Assembly: GCF_000001735.4 (NCBI RefSeq)
Contig: NC_003070.9
Location: 25,467,971 to 25,531,970 of the forward strand
Source of the DNA: Arabidopsis thaliana
Lineage: Eukaryota > Streptophyta > Magnoliopsida > Brassicales > Brassicaceae
Direction: 5' to 3'
Length of the DNA: 64,000 nt
How positions within the stretch are numbered: the first letter of the stretch is position 1; every line of letters starts with the position of its first letter. Shown here piece by piece: positions 25,448 through 37,254 of the stretch. A program made the translations under genes and the position numbers. The notes under the pieces are model-generated. The model ran no database searches and was not told the origin of the DNA. It worked only from the letters and a program-made list of their open reading frames with translations.

Positions 25448-27750
25448 ATGGCGAAACCGGTGTCCATTGAAGTGTATAATCCTAATGGGAAATACAGAGT
25501 TGTTAGCACAAAACCGATGCCTGGAACTCGCTGGATCAATCTCTTGGTAGACCAAGGTTGTCGCGTTGAGGTAATTCTTTCTTCTTTCTAAGCATCAAGA
25601 ATATTACAATTCTTGATTCATTCACACTTAAAAGTTTCTGTTTTTGTTTTTGAATTTTGATAGATATGTCATTTGAAGAAGACAATCTTGTCTGTAGAAG
25701 ATATCATTGATCTGATCGGAGACAAGTGTGATGGAGTCATCGGTCAGGTAATGGAATGAAACAGAGCAAAGAGACGTTTATTTTGTATACCATATGAAAG
25801 TAAAAAATTGGTTTGGTTTGGTTATAGTTGACGGAAGATTGGGGAGAGACTCTGTTCTCAGCTTTGAGCAAAGCTGGAGGGAAAGCTTTCAGTAACATGG
25901 CCGTTGGTTATAACAACGTTGATGTTGAAGCTGCCAATAAGTATGGAATTGCTGTCGGTAACACTCCGGTAATAACAACAAAAACAAGTTTTAGTCCCAA
26001 AGATAGGCTTAGGAAGTGTTTTTAAAAGCTTTAGTAATGGTTAGTATTGTTTGTTTGAGTTGGATAGGGAGTGTTGACTGAGACGACGGCTGAACTAGCT
26101 GCTTCTCTTTCCTTGGCTGCTGCAAGAAGAATTGTTGAAGCCGACGAATTCATGAGAGGTGGCTTGTACGAGGGATGGCTTCCTCATCTGTATGATCACT
26201 GCACCAAAACATTCTGATCTCTATTCTTCTTGATTTCAAGAACTTGAGAACTGTTGTAATCGCGATGTTTGGTTTCGGTAGGTTTGTGGGGAACTTACTT
26301 AAAGGACAGACTGTTGGAGTTATTGGAGCTGGACGTATTGGATCTGCTTATGCTAGAATGATGGTAAGCTTCTTGCAATAGCATTTTGTAGATTTCGATT
26401 CACATTATATACACAAAATCTTCGGTTTTATACCTCGTCATTTCGAAAACAGGTGGAAGGGTTCAAGATGAATTTGATCTACTTTGATCTTTACCAATCC
26501 ACTCGTCTTGAGAAATTTGTGACAGGTATGTAACAGGTTCTACACTATGTAGTCTTTCTCTTTCATCTTCATGTTCAAGTTTATGTATTTGAGATAATGG
26601 TGATTGGCAGCTTATGGACAGTTCTTGAAAGCAAATGGAGAACAACCTGTGACATGGAAACGAGCTTCGTCCATGGAGGAGGTGCTGCGTGAGGCTGATC
26701 TGGTATATGGAATTCACGCAGACACAAACTATTCTTCGTTTGTTAAACATTTCTAGTGTATCTCTTATGAACTGGTTGTGATCTGAAACAGATAAGTCTT
26801 CACCCGGTGCTGGACAAAACCACTTACCATCTTGTCAACAAGGAGAGGCTTGCCATGATGAAAAAGGTGGTTTCACTTTTCATTTGGTCTCCTCTTATTA
26901 TTATTGATCTTGTTCTGATTGGATTTGATTGCTTCAGGAAGCAATCCTTGTGAACTGCAGCAGAGGTCCTGTGATCGATGAGGCAGCTTTGGTCGAACAT
27001 CTCAAAGAGAACCCGATGTTCCGAGTTGGTCTCGATGTGTTCGAGGTACTGTCATATACGCTATGATGAACCCAAAACATACTAGTTTATCTCTGGGAGC
27101 TTAGTAAGTGTTGTTAAATCACATTGTTTCAGGAAGAGCCATTCATGAAACCAGGGCTTGCTGATACGAAAAACGCTATTGTTGTTCCTCACATTGCTTC
27201 TGCTTCCAAGGTTACAAACTGAAGAAACGTTTCTTTGTGTCTAAATAGATAATTAACAGAACTGACCTTAACTTAACTTCTTCTGATGATGACAGTGGAC
27301 TCGTGAAGGAATGGCTACGCTTGCAGCTCTCAACGTCCTCGTATGTATTTTCATTCCAAGAAAACTCATTCTTATAAGATTCAAAATGACTAAATTCTGA
27401 TCAGCCTCTGAAAATGTTTAACAGGGAAGAGTCAAAGGGTACCCGATTTGGCATGACCCGAACCGAGTCGATCCATTCTTGAACGAAAACGCTTCACCGC
27501 CCAATGCCAGTCCAAGCATCGTCAACTCAAAGGCCTTAGGTACTACACAACACTTACACTCATGCCTCAGATTGTTTCAAACGCTAATTTATGCTTGCAT
27601 TTCCTGTTAACAAAATATTTAAACATAAACAGAAACAAAAGAACATTGACTAATCCACTTAAACAAATTTGTTCCCATTCTCTCTATTAAAATTACTCTC
27701 ATATATATATTCTTTGGGTTTTTTCAGGATTGCCTGTTTCGAAGCTATGA
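25448..27750 (+). CDS. HPR1: peroxisomal NADH-dependent hydroxypyruvate reductase
   Basis: The photorespiratory enzyme that reduces hydroxypyruvate to D-glycerate in leaf peroxisomes. About 13 exons splice to 386 residues. The N-terminal substrate-binding part (MAKPVSIEVYNPNGKYRV) is followed by the NAD Rossmann motif GVIGAGRIGSA, with catalytic Arg in NCSRGPVIDE, Glu in VFEEEPFMKPG and His in VPHIASASKW, the D-isomer 2-hydroxyacid dehydrogenase set. The protein ends LPVSKL, a canonical PTS1. Those last seven codons lie on their own final exon at about 27728-27750, after a 187-base intron with the Gly codon divided; without that splice the frame runs on to a TAA and loses SKL. Confidence 0.97.
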
Positions 27751-29522
27751 GTTAAGTATGAAGAAGGGGAGATTTGGAAGAATCCTTTTAGTGAATATAT
27801 GATGGTGTCAAGTTGTGTTTATGTATTGTATATGAAACAACCATGTTGGATCATATAAATCACTCCTTTAAAGTGTTACATTGTTGATGAGTCTATTAGA
27901 CGATTACCCACTCTCTTTATTTCATAAATTTGCTAAGAATACAATTTCTAAGTCATCAAGAATTTCATCTCTAGTTGTAGGATTTGTACTCATGAATCTA
28001 CCATCCATTCCCGTTTGTAAACTTCACAGAACAGTTTTGAAACTTTAAAAAATCTGATTTATGACACAAAACGGTAATAGAATTTTTACGGAAAAAATAT
28101 AAACTACTGGAACAGTTAAAAGCAAAAATAGTGGTAGAGCATAGTAATATACACAGAGATAAGCAGAAAAAATCGGATAAAACCGCCGATTAATTTTTAT
28201 TTGACGATTTAATATCTGTTATATTAAATTTGGAATAAAAAAATTATTTAATTTTGATTGTTTTTTAAAGTCCTCGTTTTTTAAATTTTAGTAGATTAGT
28301 ATCTCAACAATGGTAATAAAATCGCGATAAAATTAATATAGAATAATTCATTTCATAATTTAAAAGTTATATTCTCTCTCTTTTTTAAATTAATTCAATT
28401 TCTGAGTTTTTACTAATATTAGATAAGATTATAATCCATAATTTTTTGAAATTGACAATTCTTTCAAACTTTAAACCTATAGTTTTCAATTTAATTTTAA
28501 ATTTACAATTTATCGTCAATAACTAATAAAAAAATAGAAACATTTTAGCAAAACAAATATTTTTATTTTGTATAATGTTTTGTTTTCTAAAATTGTGTTT
28601 AATAAGTAACCGAAGGAATATATTATATTGAATTTTTTTAAAATAAAGTAATGCTAAATATAAAATAAATGACACTCTATCTTTAGTTGACAAAAGCACT
28701 GAGATCTCGCCACGTAGCATGCTGAGCAACGGACACCACGTGGTGTTTTGCTGAGACCAAAACCCCATGTGACAGCTGCTTAGAGGTCCCACTTCGGTCT
28801 ACGACACTAACGGATAAGATCAAACCACACATTTCTCTTTGGTGTGACCAAACTTGACGTGCTCTTCTCTTTTTCCACCCTTCGATATATCTTCATCGGA
28901 CGATTCAAATTCTCAAATATATACTCATGCTCTCGTTGGATACATTAATTGTTATAAGTTGGGTTTTAACTTTTAAAATGAACAGTTTTTCATATTTGGG
29001 TGTGTATTTTTCAGATATATAAATTCCAACTCCTGTTATAAATTTATGTAAACATCGTTATTAACACTAAGAGACGCACAAGCTCTGTCTGAGAAAAAAA
29101 ACAAAAAGCTAAACTATTTTCATTATAATTCCAATCTCACACGCAAAAACCTTAGAAACAGAAAATATATCTGTCTGAAGAAAAAGTGCCGGTAATAAGA
29201 AAGAAAGAATCACCTTTCTCTACTTTGTTTTTAATTTCAAAAGCATTTTCTCATGAAGACAGTCAAAAAATCTCTTTTTGTCTTCTCAAATTTAAACCTC
29301 ACCTTTAATATTTCTCCTTACTTTTGAAGCTGTAATAATATTCTTGAATCTATTCCTTTCTTTCTCTTTCTCATGTTTAATCGGTGAAGGCTTTACTCTG
29401 TTTCTTTCATCATGTTTCAATCAAAAGCCTTAACTTTTTCTTTAGCTCTTTCCATTACAAGAGACCTCTAGCTTCATACTTTTTATAAAAATTCTCTCTT
29501 TTTCTCAGTTTAATCTCAAGAA
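27751..29522. other. intergenic, HPR1 3' end and TPS6 promoter/leader
   Basis: AT-rich from 28000 to 28680. A G-box palindrome sits at 28733-28746 and a TATA-like ATATATAAAT at 29014-29023, so transcription of TPS6 probably starts near 29050 with a long leader. The leader has three short upstream ORFs, and TTTCTCAG at 29501-29508 could be the acceptor of a leader intron. Confidence 0.55.
28733..28746. promoter_or_regulatory. 14-bp G-box palindrome upstream of TPS6
   Basis: ACACCACGTGGTGT is a perfect palindrome centred on the CACGTG core, a bZIP/bHLH target. It lies about 780 bases before the TPS6 ATG, and a second ACGT core (GCCACGTAGC) lies 23 bases upstream. Confidence 0.6.
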
Positions 29523-32271
29523 ATGGTTTCAAGATCGTATTCAAATCTGTTGGAGTTAGCTTCAGGAGACTCACCAACGTTTGGACGCATGAACCGACAA
29601 ATCCCACGAATCATGGCCGTTGCTGGAATCATGTCAAACATCGATAATGACTCTAAAGACACTGATCTGTCTCCTAAAGATCGTATCATCATTGTAGCCA
29701 ATGAATTACCTATACGAGCTCAGAGAAGGGTTGATGGTAATGGTAGTGGTAGTAGTAGTAGTAGTACTTGTTGTAGCAAAGGTTGGAACTTTTCTTGGGA
29801 TGAGAATTCACTTCTTCTCCAATTGAAAGATGGGTTAGGAGATGAAGCTATTGAAGTTATCTATGTTGGTTGTTTGAAAGAAGAGATTCCTCTTAATGAG
29901 CAAGAAGAAGTGTATCAGATTCTTCTTGAGAGTTTCAAGTGTGTGCCTACGTTTTTGCCTTTGGATTTGTACACTAGATACTACCATGGATTCTGTAAGC
30001 AACAGCTTTGGCCTTTGTTTCATTACATGTTGCCACTTTCTCCTGATCTTGGAGGTAGGTTTGATAGGACTTTGTGGCAAGCTTATGTCTCTGTGAACAA
30101 GATTTTTGCTGATAGAATTATGGAGGTGATTAATCCTGAGGATGATTTTGTGTGGATACATGATTATCATTTGATGGTTTTGCCTACTTTCTTGAGGAAG
30201 AGGTTTAACAGAGTCAAGCTTGGTTTCTTCCTTCATAGTCCATTTCCATCGTCTGAGATTTACAAAACTTTGCCTATTCGTGAAGAGCTTCTTCGGGCTT
30301 TGCTAAACTCGGATTTGATAGGGTTCCATACTTTTGACTACGCTAGGCATTTCTTGTCTTGTTGTAGTCGAATGCTTGGTCTTACTTATGAATCTAAGAG
30401 AGGATACATTGGACTTGAGTATTATGGTAGAACCGTGAGTATCAAAATTCTACCTGTTGGAATCCACATGGGTCAGCTTCAGTCGGTTTTGAGCTTACCC
30501 GAGACTGAAAGGAAAGTCGGGGAACTTATTGAACGGTATGGTCGAAAAGGCAGGACGATGCTGCTTGGTGTGGATGATATGGACATTTTCAAAGGGATTA
30601 CTTTAAAGCTGTTGGCTATGGAGCAGCTGCTTATGCAACATCCTGAATGGCAAGGGAAGGTTGTGTTGGTGCAGATAGCTAATCCGGCGAGAGGGAAAGG
30701 GAAAGATGTTAAAGAGATGCAAGCTGAGACGTATTCAACTGTTAAGCGGATTAATGAAACGTTTGGGAGACCCGGTTACGATCCTATAGTATTGATCGAT
30801 GCACCGTTGAAGTTCTATGAAAGGGTTGCTTATTACGTAGTAGCTGAGTGTTGTTTGGTGACAGCGGTTAGGGATGGGATGAATCTTATACCTTATGAGT
30901 ACATAGTTTCTCGTCAAGGAAATGAGAAACTGGACAAAATTCTGAAGCTGGAGGCGAATAATCGTAACAAGAAAAGCATGCTGGTGGTTTCTGAGTTTAT
31001 TGGTTGCTCTCCATCGCTAAGCGGAGCCATTCGTGTTAATCCATGGAATGTTGATGCAGTAGCTGATGCAATGGATAGTGCCCTTGAAGTAGCTGAACCG
31101 GAGAAGCAGCTAAGACATGAGAAGCATTACAAGTATGTGAGCACACATGATGTTGGCTATTGGGCTCGTAGCTTCCTCCAAGATCTTGAGAGGAGTTGTG
31201 GTGAGCATGGACGAAGGAGGTGTTGGGGAATTGGGTTTGGTCTCAGTTTCAGAGTTGTGGCACTAGACCAGAGCTTCAGGAAGCTGTCAATGGAACACAT
31301 AGTATCAGCTTATAAGAGGACAAAGACACGGGCTATCCTTTTAGACTATGATGATACTTTAATGCCACAAGGCTCGATCGATAAAAGGCCTTCATCGAAG
31401 TCAATCGACATATTGAACACCTTGTGTAGGGACAAGGGCAATCTGGTGTTCATTGTTAGTGCTAAAAGCCGAGAAACTCTATCGGACTGGTTTAGTCCTT
31501 GTGAGAAGCTTGGTATTGCTGCTGAACATGGCTATTTTCTGAGGTATTCAACCAAAACTTTTTATTTTCTAGCATTACCTTTATATCTTATAACTCAAGC
31601 TCCATCTAACTACTACACAGGCTAAGGAAGGCAGTAGAGTGGGAAAACTGTGTGGCAGCAGTAGATTGTTCTTGGAAGCAAATTGCCGAGCCTGTGATGG
31701 AACTCTACACCGAGACAACCGATGGCTCAACAATTGAAGACAAGGAGACTGCTCTTGTTTGGAGTTATGAGGATGCTGACCCTGATTTTGGCTCATGTCA
31801 AGCTAAGGAACTTCTAGATCATCTTGAAAGTGTCCTTGCCAATGAACCTGTAACAGTGAAACGAGGACAGAACTATGTTGAGGTCAAGCCACAGGTCTGT
31901 ATCTCCTCAGTTCAATTCCCCAAAAAACCTTGGCATATGTTTCCATTTGTAGAGTCTTCTTAGTTCTTGTTGTTGTCATGCAGGGCGTGAGCAAGGGACT
32001 TATAGCGAGAAGGATGCTTTCGATGATGCAAGAAAGAGGAACACTTCCTGAGTTTGTTCTATGTATTGGAGATGACCGGTCTGACGAAGACATGTTTGAG
32101 GTGATCTGCAGTTCCACTGAAGGCCCTTCGATTGCCCCAAGAGCTGAGATTTTCGCTTGTACTGTCGGTCAAAAGCCTAGCAAGGCCAAGTATTACCTGG
32201 ATGACACTACTGAGATTGTCAGGTTAATGCATGGTTTAGCTTCTGTTACAGACCAGATCACTCCTGTTTAA
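29523..32271 (+). CDS. TPS6: class II trehalose-6-phosphate synthase/phosphatase-like protein
   Basis: Three exons (29523-31543, 31621-31894, 31984-32271) give 860 residues. A GT20 synthase-like domain spans about 55-545 and a HAD phosphatase-like domain about 600-850. The phosphatase motif LLDYDDT (D608, D610) is intact, as is GDDRSDEDMF later on. In the synthase half, the position of the glucose-6-phosphate-binding Arg of active enzymes (VANRLP) reads VANELP (E61), and the Arg of GVDRLD reads GVDDMD (D352), while K358 and RDGMNL are kept. This pattern fits class II members, usually without synthase activity in yeast tests and thought to sense or signal trehalose-6-phosphate with SnRK1 and 14-3-3. 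TPS6 mutants are known for altered cell shape and branching. A Ser run (SGSSSSST) sits at 75-82. Confidence 0.96.
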
Positions 32272-32407
32272 ACAATCACAGAGAAAGTATCAGAGACTAG
32301 AGATCTTATGTTTGTATATCTACCACGGAAAATTGTAACAAAGAGAGATCTTATGTTTGTTGACAATCTTAGAATATATGAGTAAGGCTTTACATCCTAC
32401 AAAATGT

Positions 32408-33577
32408 TCAGGTTCCTTCAATAGATTTCTTCTTGTTAACCTCTGACATTAGTCTAAGAAACGAAACTAATTTCCTCTTTGCTTTAGCCACTTCATCTTG
32501 AAATTGAACATATTCAGCTGAAGGACAGGTTAAAGCGCAGAGAGAGCAGTAAAAGTCTCCAGCATCATGGTAAGAAGGTGGTGAATCCAAACACTTCTGA
32601 TGAACCATGACTTCACAGCCATCACTAGAGCAAAACAACAGCTTCCCACTTTCTTTGCAGTTAACACATCTGTATATTTTCTCTACAGGACTTGACAAAT
32701 GACTACCATCATTTTCGCTTTCATATCGAAATCCGGCATTTCTTCTATCGAGCAACTCATCAGCCCCACGAGAAAATGACTCTCCCTCTTCTGTTCTTCC
32801 CGTAAGATCTGGCTCATCCATTGGAGGAGTAACTCGGTCATTCTCTTTGCCATCACTTCTCAGAGTCTCTTCCTCACTACAAGGAGACACTTGAGTATCA
32901 TTCTCACATGATGATGGTTCAATCATCTGATCAAAACAAAACAAACATAAGCCTTATAGTGCTCTCAAACTAAAAGGAACTTCAAAGCAAAACTTATATA
33001 ATACCAGTTCCAAAGCACATTTTGGTAGAGAAAGAAGCTTGTGTTTGATAAAAGGTTGAAGATTCCACTTCGTTAAACCCGGTGCACCCGGTTTCAGTTC
33101 CGATAACGGTATCTAGAAAACGAAGAATCAAGCAATCTAAGTAAGATCAAGAAACCACATTGAAAAGGAAATGAAAGATTAGTACCTCATCTAAGATACA
33201 TTGGAGTACATATTCACAGCTCTCAGAGGAATCAAACTCGATCATTGAGGTAGTAGTAGTAGTAGTAGTAACAGAAACAACATGAGAATCAAACAAAGAA
33301 GCTAGGCATCTGAAAGCTACCATCTCATTTGTATATTCACCCAAATAATCTGGAAGCTTAGGAGCCAATTCAAAGACATCTTGCAATAATAAAACAAAAT
33401 CTCAGAAATTGAAATTTCAAAGAAACTGATGCAATTAAAAATTCAATTACCATTTAACATCCAAAGCTCAGTTTTGAATTTGGCAAAGTACTCAATAATC
33501 CAAATCCAGTTATCAAGGTCTAAATTCCCAGTCACAAAGCGATCACAGACACTGTTTGAATTCGGAGGCTCCATCAT
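32408..33577 (-). CDS. PHD-finger protein (RING/FYVE/PHD superfamily)
   Basis: Four exons (33451-33577, 33186-33379, 33005-33112, 32408-32926) give 315 residues. The PHD-type finger is near the C-terminus: CVNCKESGKLLFCSSDGCEVMVHQKC, then CSLC, giving the C4HC3 order. A short basic helix follows (DEVAKAKRKLVSFLRLM). The N-terminal part (NWIWIIEYFAKFK...LWMLND) resembles no domain I know. A Thr run (TTTTTTTS) comes from a trinucleotide repeat. Two adjacent ATGs open the frame at 33577 and 33574. PHD fingers of this kind often bind histone H3 tails, so a nuclear role is likely but not shown. Confidence 0.85.
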
Positions 33578-34848
33578 CGACACGAATAAAATAGCAGCTG
33601 TTGACAGAGACGGAAAAATCAGTCTTCAGATTCGTGAAGAGAACCAAAAAAAATAGAAATAAAATCGTACTTTCCGAGAAAAATGAAACACAAGTGTACC
33701 TCTTTTTTCTCAACGGAGAGAATTTGAAGACTGAATAGCTCTCTCTCGCTGGAGACCGCCAAATTTGCAGAATTCAAGCAAGCACTGGAGAAATTTCACT
33801 TGTGTTGAGAAAGATGAGCGTTTTCTTTCCCAGAAAGATCCTAGGCCCAAGCCCAATAATAGGCCCATAGCGTTTTCTGATATGTTCTTAAGTTAGGCAG
33901 AATAGCGTTTTATTTTACCAAAATTTTATTTGGTTCAGTTATCTGCTTGTTCTATTATTTTTGTTTATATAACAATAACATATCTCTTATTAATTATGAA
34001 AGAATCAAGAAACGCATTGATAGAGATATAAACAGAGATTTATGTTTATAAACATATATTTTGGCATCTTTTGATTCATTCTTGGATATATTAGTACAGA
34101 GCATCTCCTTTGAAGATGAATGGGTATATTATCGTAGTTTAACCTATGATTTAATTATTAGTTTGATGCCCCTACGATTACGTAGTTTTCCCACGCAAGA
34201 CCTATAGTTTAGTTCAGAAATAATACTCAATTTTTTAAAAGAAAATAATATATGTATTGTGGTCGTCTTGTACGTAATGTATTAGGACCACAGTCATAAT
34301 AACCACTGATGATAATTCAGTATTAGCTTCTCTATTTAATTAAAAACATATGTAGTAGTAGTTCATTGGATATGGATATGGGATCGTCTAAGCTCAGTGA
34401 ATGAAACCAATGACTAGTGTACTATATTGGTTTGTAAGAATTTTATTGGCTTAAAACCCATCTATTATAGTTGCACCAAAAAAGAAAACAATGAATTCCA
34501 CTCCAATGATGATTCTCCCTAGCTAGTAGAGTAGTAGCTAGTCTATAACTTATAGTAATAAGATTCTTACTTATTAGATAATTGGCCATCTTAAGTGATT
34601 TGAAGAACAAATTTATTGATTACAATTAAAAAAATTGTACTATATATTCGAACTTATTCTTTTCAAAAAATATTTTTCTACATTGTACTTTGATTTGTGT
34701 ATGTGTGATAGCAAATTCTTGTATTAATTTCTTGTTTTTATACGCATATAATCGCGTGTGTGTATGTGTTGTATAGTTCAATTCAAGAGGGTTTCAATTA
34801 TTGTTAAAGTAAATATAATATCAAGCACTACGTGGTAAGTGCATGGCC
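33578..34848. other. intergenic, PHD gene promoter and SABATH promoter
   Basis: Close to the PHD gene there is a cluster GGCCCAAGCCCAATAATAGG then CCCA near 33843-33868, which looks like site II (TCP) promoter elements of housekeeping genes on the minus strand. The rest is AT-rich with no gene. Confidence 0.55.
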
Positions 34849-34856
34849 TATATAAA
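34849..34856 (+). promoter_or_regulatory. TATA box of the SABATH gene
   Basis: TATATAAA is 57 bases before the ATG, in the right place for a short-leader gene. Confidence 0.6.
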
Positions 34857-34905
34857 TGATAGGCGAGACATAGCCAAAGTATAGACGCAAATCAAAAAAA
34901 GTATA

Positions 34906-37254
34906 ATGGGAAAAGTGGAGATTGTTCGTAACTCACTTCCTATGAGTGGGGGAGATGGTCCGAACAGCTACTCTAAGAATTCTCATTTGCAGGTCTATTT
35001 TCAGAGCTTTTATTCCATTTTTCTATATTTTTTTTCTTATCTTTATTTTTTTTTTTCTTCCACTATTGTTTGTTCTTTTTTTCATGGTTCCCAATTAGTG
35101 ATGCAAAAAAAAAAAAAAAACTTGCAGGTAGAAAAAAAAGTGTATGATTACTGAATAATTTTAAAGAGATAAGAGATAGTAAAGAAGCGGTATGAGATTA
35201 CGGAATAATTACAAAATATCTGATAAATGTTCTAAATACTAAAGAAAGATAAATGGAATCATGTTTTTCAATATGAATAAATAGTAGAATTGAAAGAAAC
35301 GAAAATTGTAGAGTTATAACTTTTCAGGTTCATCATATTATAATTGAGTTCGGTTATTTGGATATTAATAACATAGTTTTGAAGATTTCTTTTTTTTTTT
35401 AATTTCATTAAAATGATGAGTTGAATTTAGGATATTATGATGATTTTGTAAAATAATATAATATTTGTCAAAAACTAATAAACCTTGGTTCGTAATTTTC
35501 ATAGAGACAAATTAAGATTATGATCAGTTGATTTTCGAATACACACATGTTACTTTGCTGGCTTTTCGGATCAATTGGAAGCTCATGAATTCATTTTATC
35601 ATCTCTTATATATATATATATGACTTTTTTTAATCAAAATTTGGTTCCTTGTTATGTACTTCAAAAAAGAAAGGAAACTTCAATAACGATATTAAAATGT
35701 CGAGAACTCATCGAGCCACACAAAAAAACACCGAGGATCACTAAACGGCTTCATTGTCTTACGAAAAGCTGAATAAGCTAAATCTAGCAGGGATTGAAGG
35801 GAGTCAAGAGACTATTTCAGTTTTACTCAATCTACGTTCTTAAAGTACTTACATTTTTTTTTAAATGATGGTTTCTATTTTTTTAATATGTTGGTTAATA
35901 TGGTTTGGATCTCATCTCATCTCCTATATAGACATAGTGCATCAAAGTTACTTTATACGTAAATTTCATATGGTTTGTTCAGTCATAAAAGTATAAAATT
36001 AATTTTAAAAAAGTTTTTGATTTTTCTTATCAAAAGAAAAAAAAACTTTGTGATTTAGTTCTGTCTTTTAATCGTTTTCAATTGGAGTAGCATAAAATTA
36101 TATTAAGCTTTTGACTTCTTTTGGTGTGAACAGAGAAAAACAACAAGTTTGTTGAAAGAGAAAATAGACAAACTGGTATTAGAGAAACTCAATGCAAAAA
36201 CCCTAATCTCATCTGACTCCAACACATTCCGGATAGCCGATCTTGGTTGTGCAACTGGACCAAATACATTCTTTCTCGTTGACAACATCATCAAATCCAT
36301 TGAAACCAGCTTAAGAAAATCAAACTCGTCAAAACCAGAGTTTCTTGTCTTCTTCAACGACCTCCCACAAAACGACTTCAACACTCTCTTCACATCTCTC
36401 CCTCAAGACCGGAGTTACTTGGCGGTCGGAGTCCCGGGTTCGTTCTACGGCCGTGTCCTTCCTCAATCCTCCGTTCATATTGTAGTGACGATGGGGGCCA
36501 CACACTGGCTATCGAGTGTACCAAAAGAGGTGTTGGACAAAAGCTCCAAGGCGTGGAATAAAGGCAAGGTTCACTACTCAAATGCCGCGGATGAAGTTGT
36601 GAAGGCTTATAGAGATCAGTTTGGTCGGGACATGGAGAAGTTTCTAGAAGCTAGGGCTACAGAAATAGTAAGTGGAGGTCTTTTGGTTGTTGGAATGTGT
36701 GGGATTCCTAAAGGAATGCCTTTCTCCAATCTTGCCGACAGTATCATGTATACGTCCATGGCTGATGTTCTCACTCAAATGCATTCCGAGGTATTTCTTC
36801 ATATTCAAAAAAATTCTCAAAAAACAAAAATGACACCTAACAATATACATCTCTCGTGTGTTTTATTATTATGGGATTTGTTGAGTGTGGTGAGATTGAC
36901 ATGTAGGGTTTGATCAGCGAAGAGCAAGTCGATACCTTCAACATACCTATCTACTCAGCAACGCCTGAGGAGGTAACAGTCCTGGTAGTGAAAAATGGAT
37001 GCTTCACTGTCGAATCTATGGAGCTGATGGACCCAACGGCCTGGCTCAAACGGCCGACGAACGTGGAGGATGTTAGGCATTGGATGGTTTGCATAAAGGC
37101 AACAATGGGATCTCTCTTCATCAACCATTTTGGTGAACATCTCCTCGACGATGTCTTCGACCGTCTCACCGCAAAACTGGTTGGACTCACCGAGAAAATT
37201 GAATCCAGCTACCGTGAGAAGGTCATGTTGTTCTTTGCGTTGCAACGAAAATAA
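34906..37254 (+). CDS. SABATH family SAM-dependent carboxyl methyltransferase
   Basis: Members methylate carboxyl groups of small molecules such as salicylate, jasmonate, indole acetate or gibberellin. Three exons (34906-34992, 36134-36790, 36907-37254) give 363 residues. The first exon has the family N-terminus NGGDGP-like SGGDGPNSYSKNSHLQ, where the Gln29 corresponds to the substrate Gln of salicylate methyltransferase. ADLGCATGPNTFFLVD binds SAM, and the Trp of ATHWLSSVP matches the other substrate residue. The 1141-base first intron is unusually long for this plant and holds a (TA)n stretch near 35608. I cannot say which acid is used; it matches locus At1g68040, which has no settled substrate as far as I know. 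Confidence 0.92.

Noticed and set aside
29835..30236. 133-codon minus-strand frame inside TPS6
   Set aside because: Antisense shadow of conserved TPS coding sequence.
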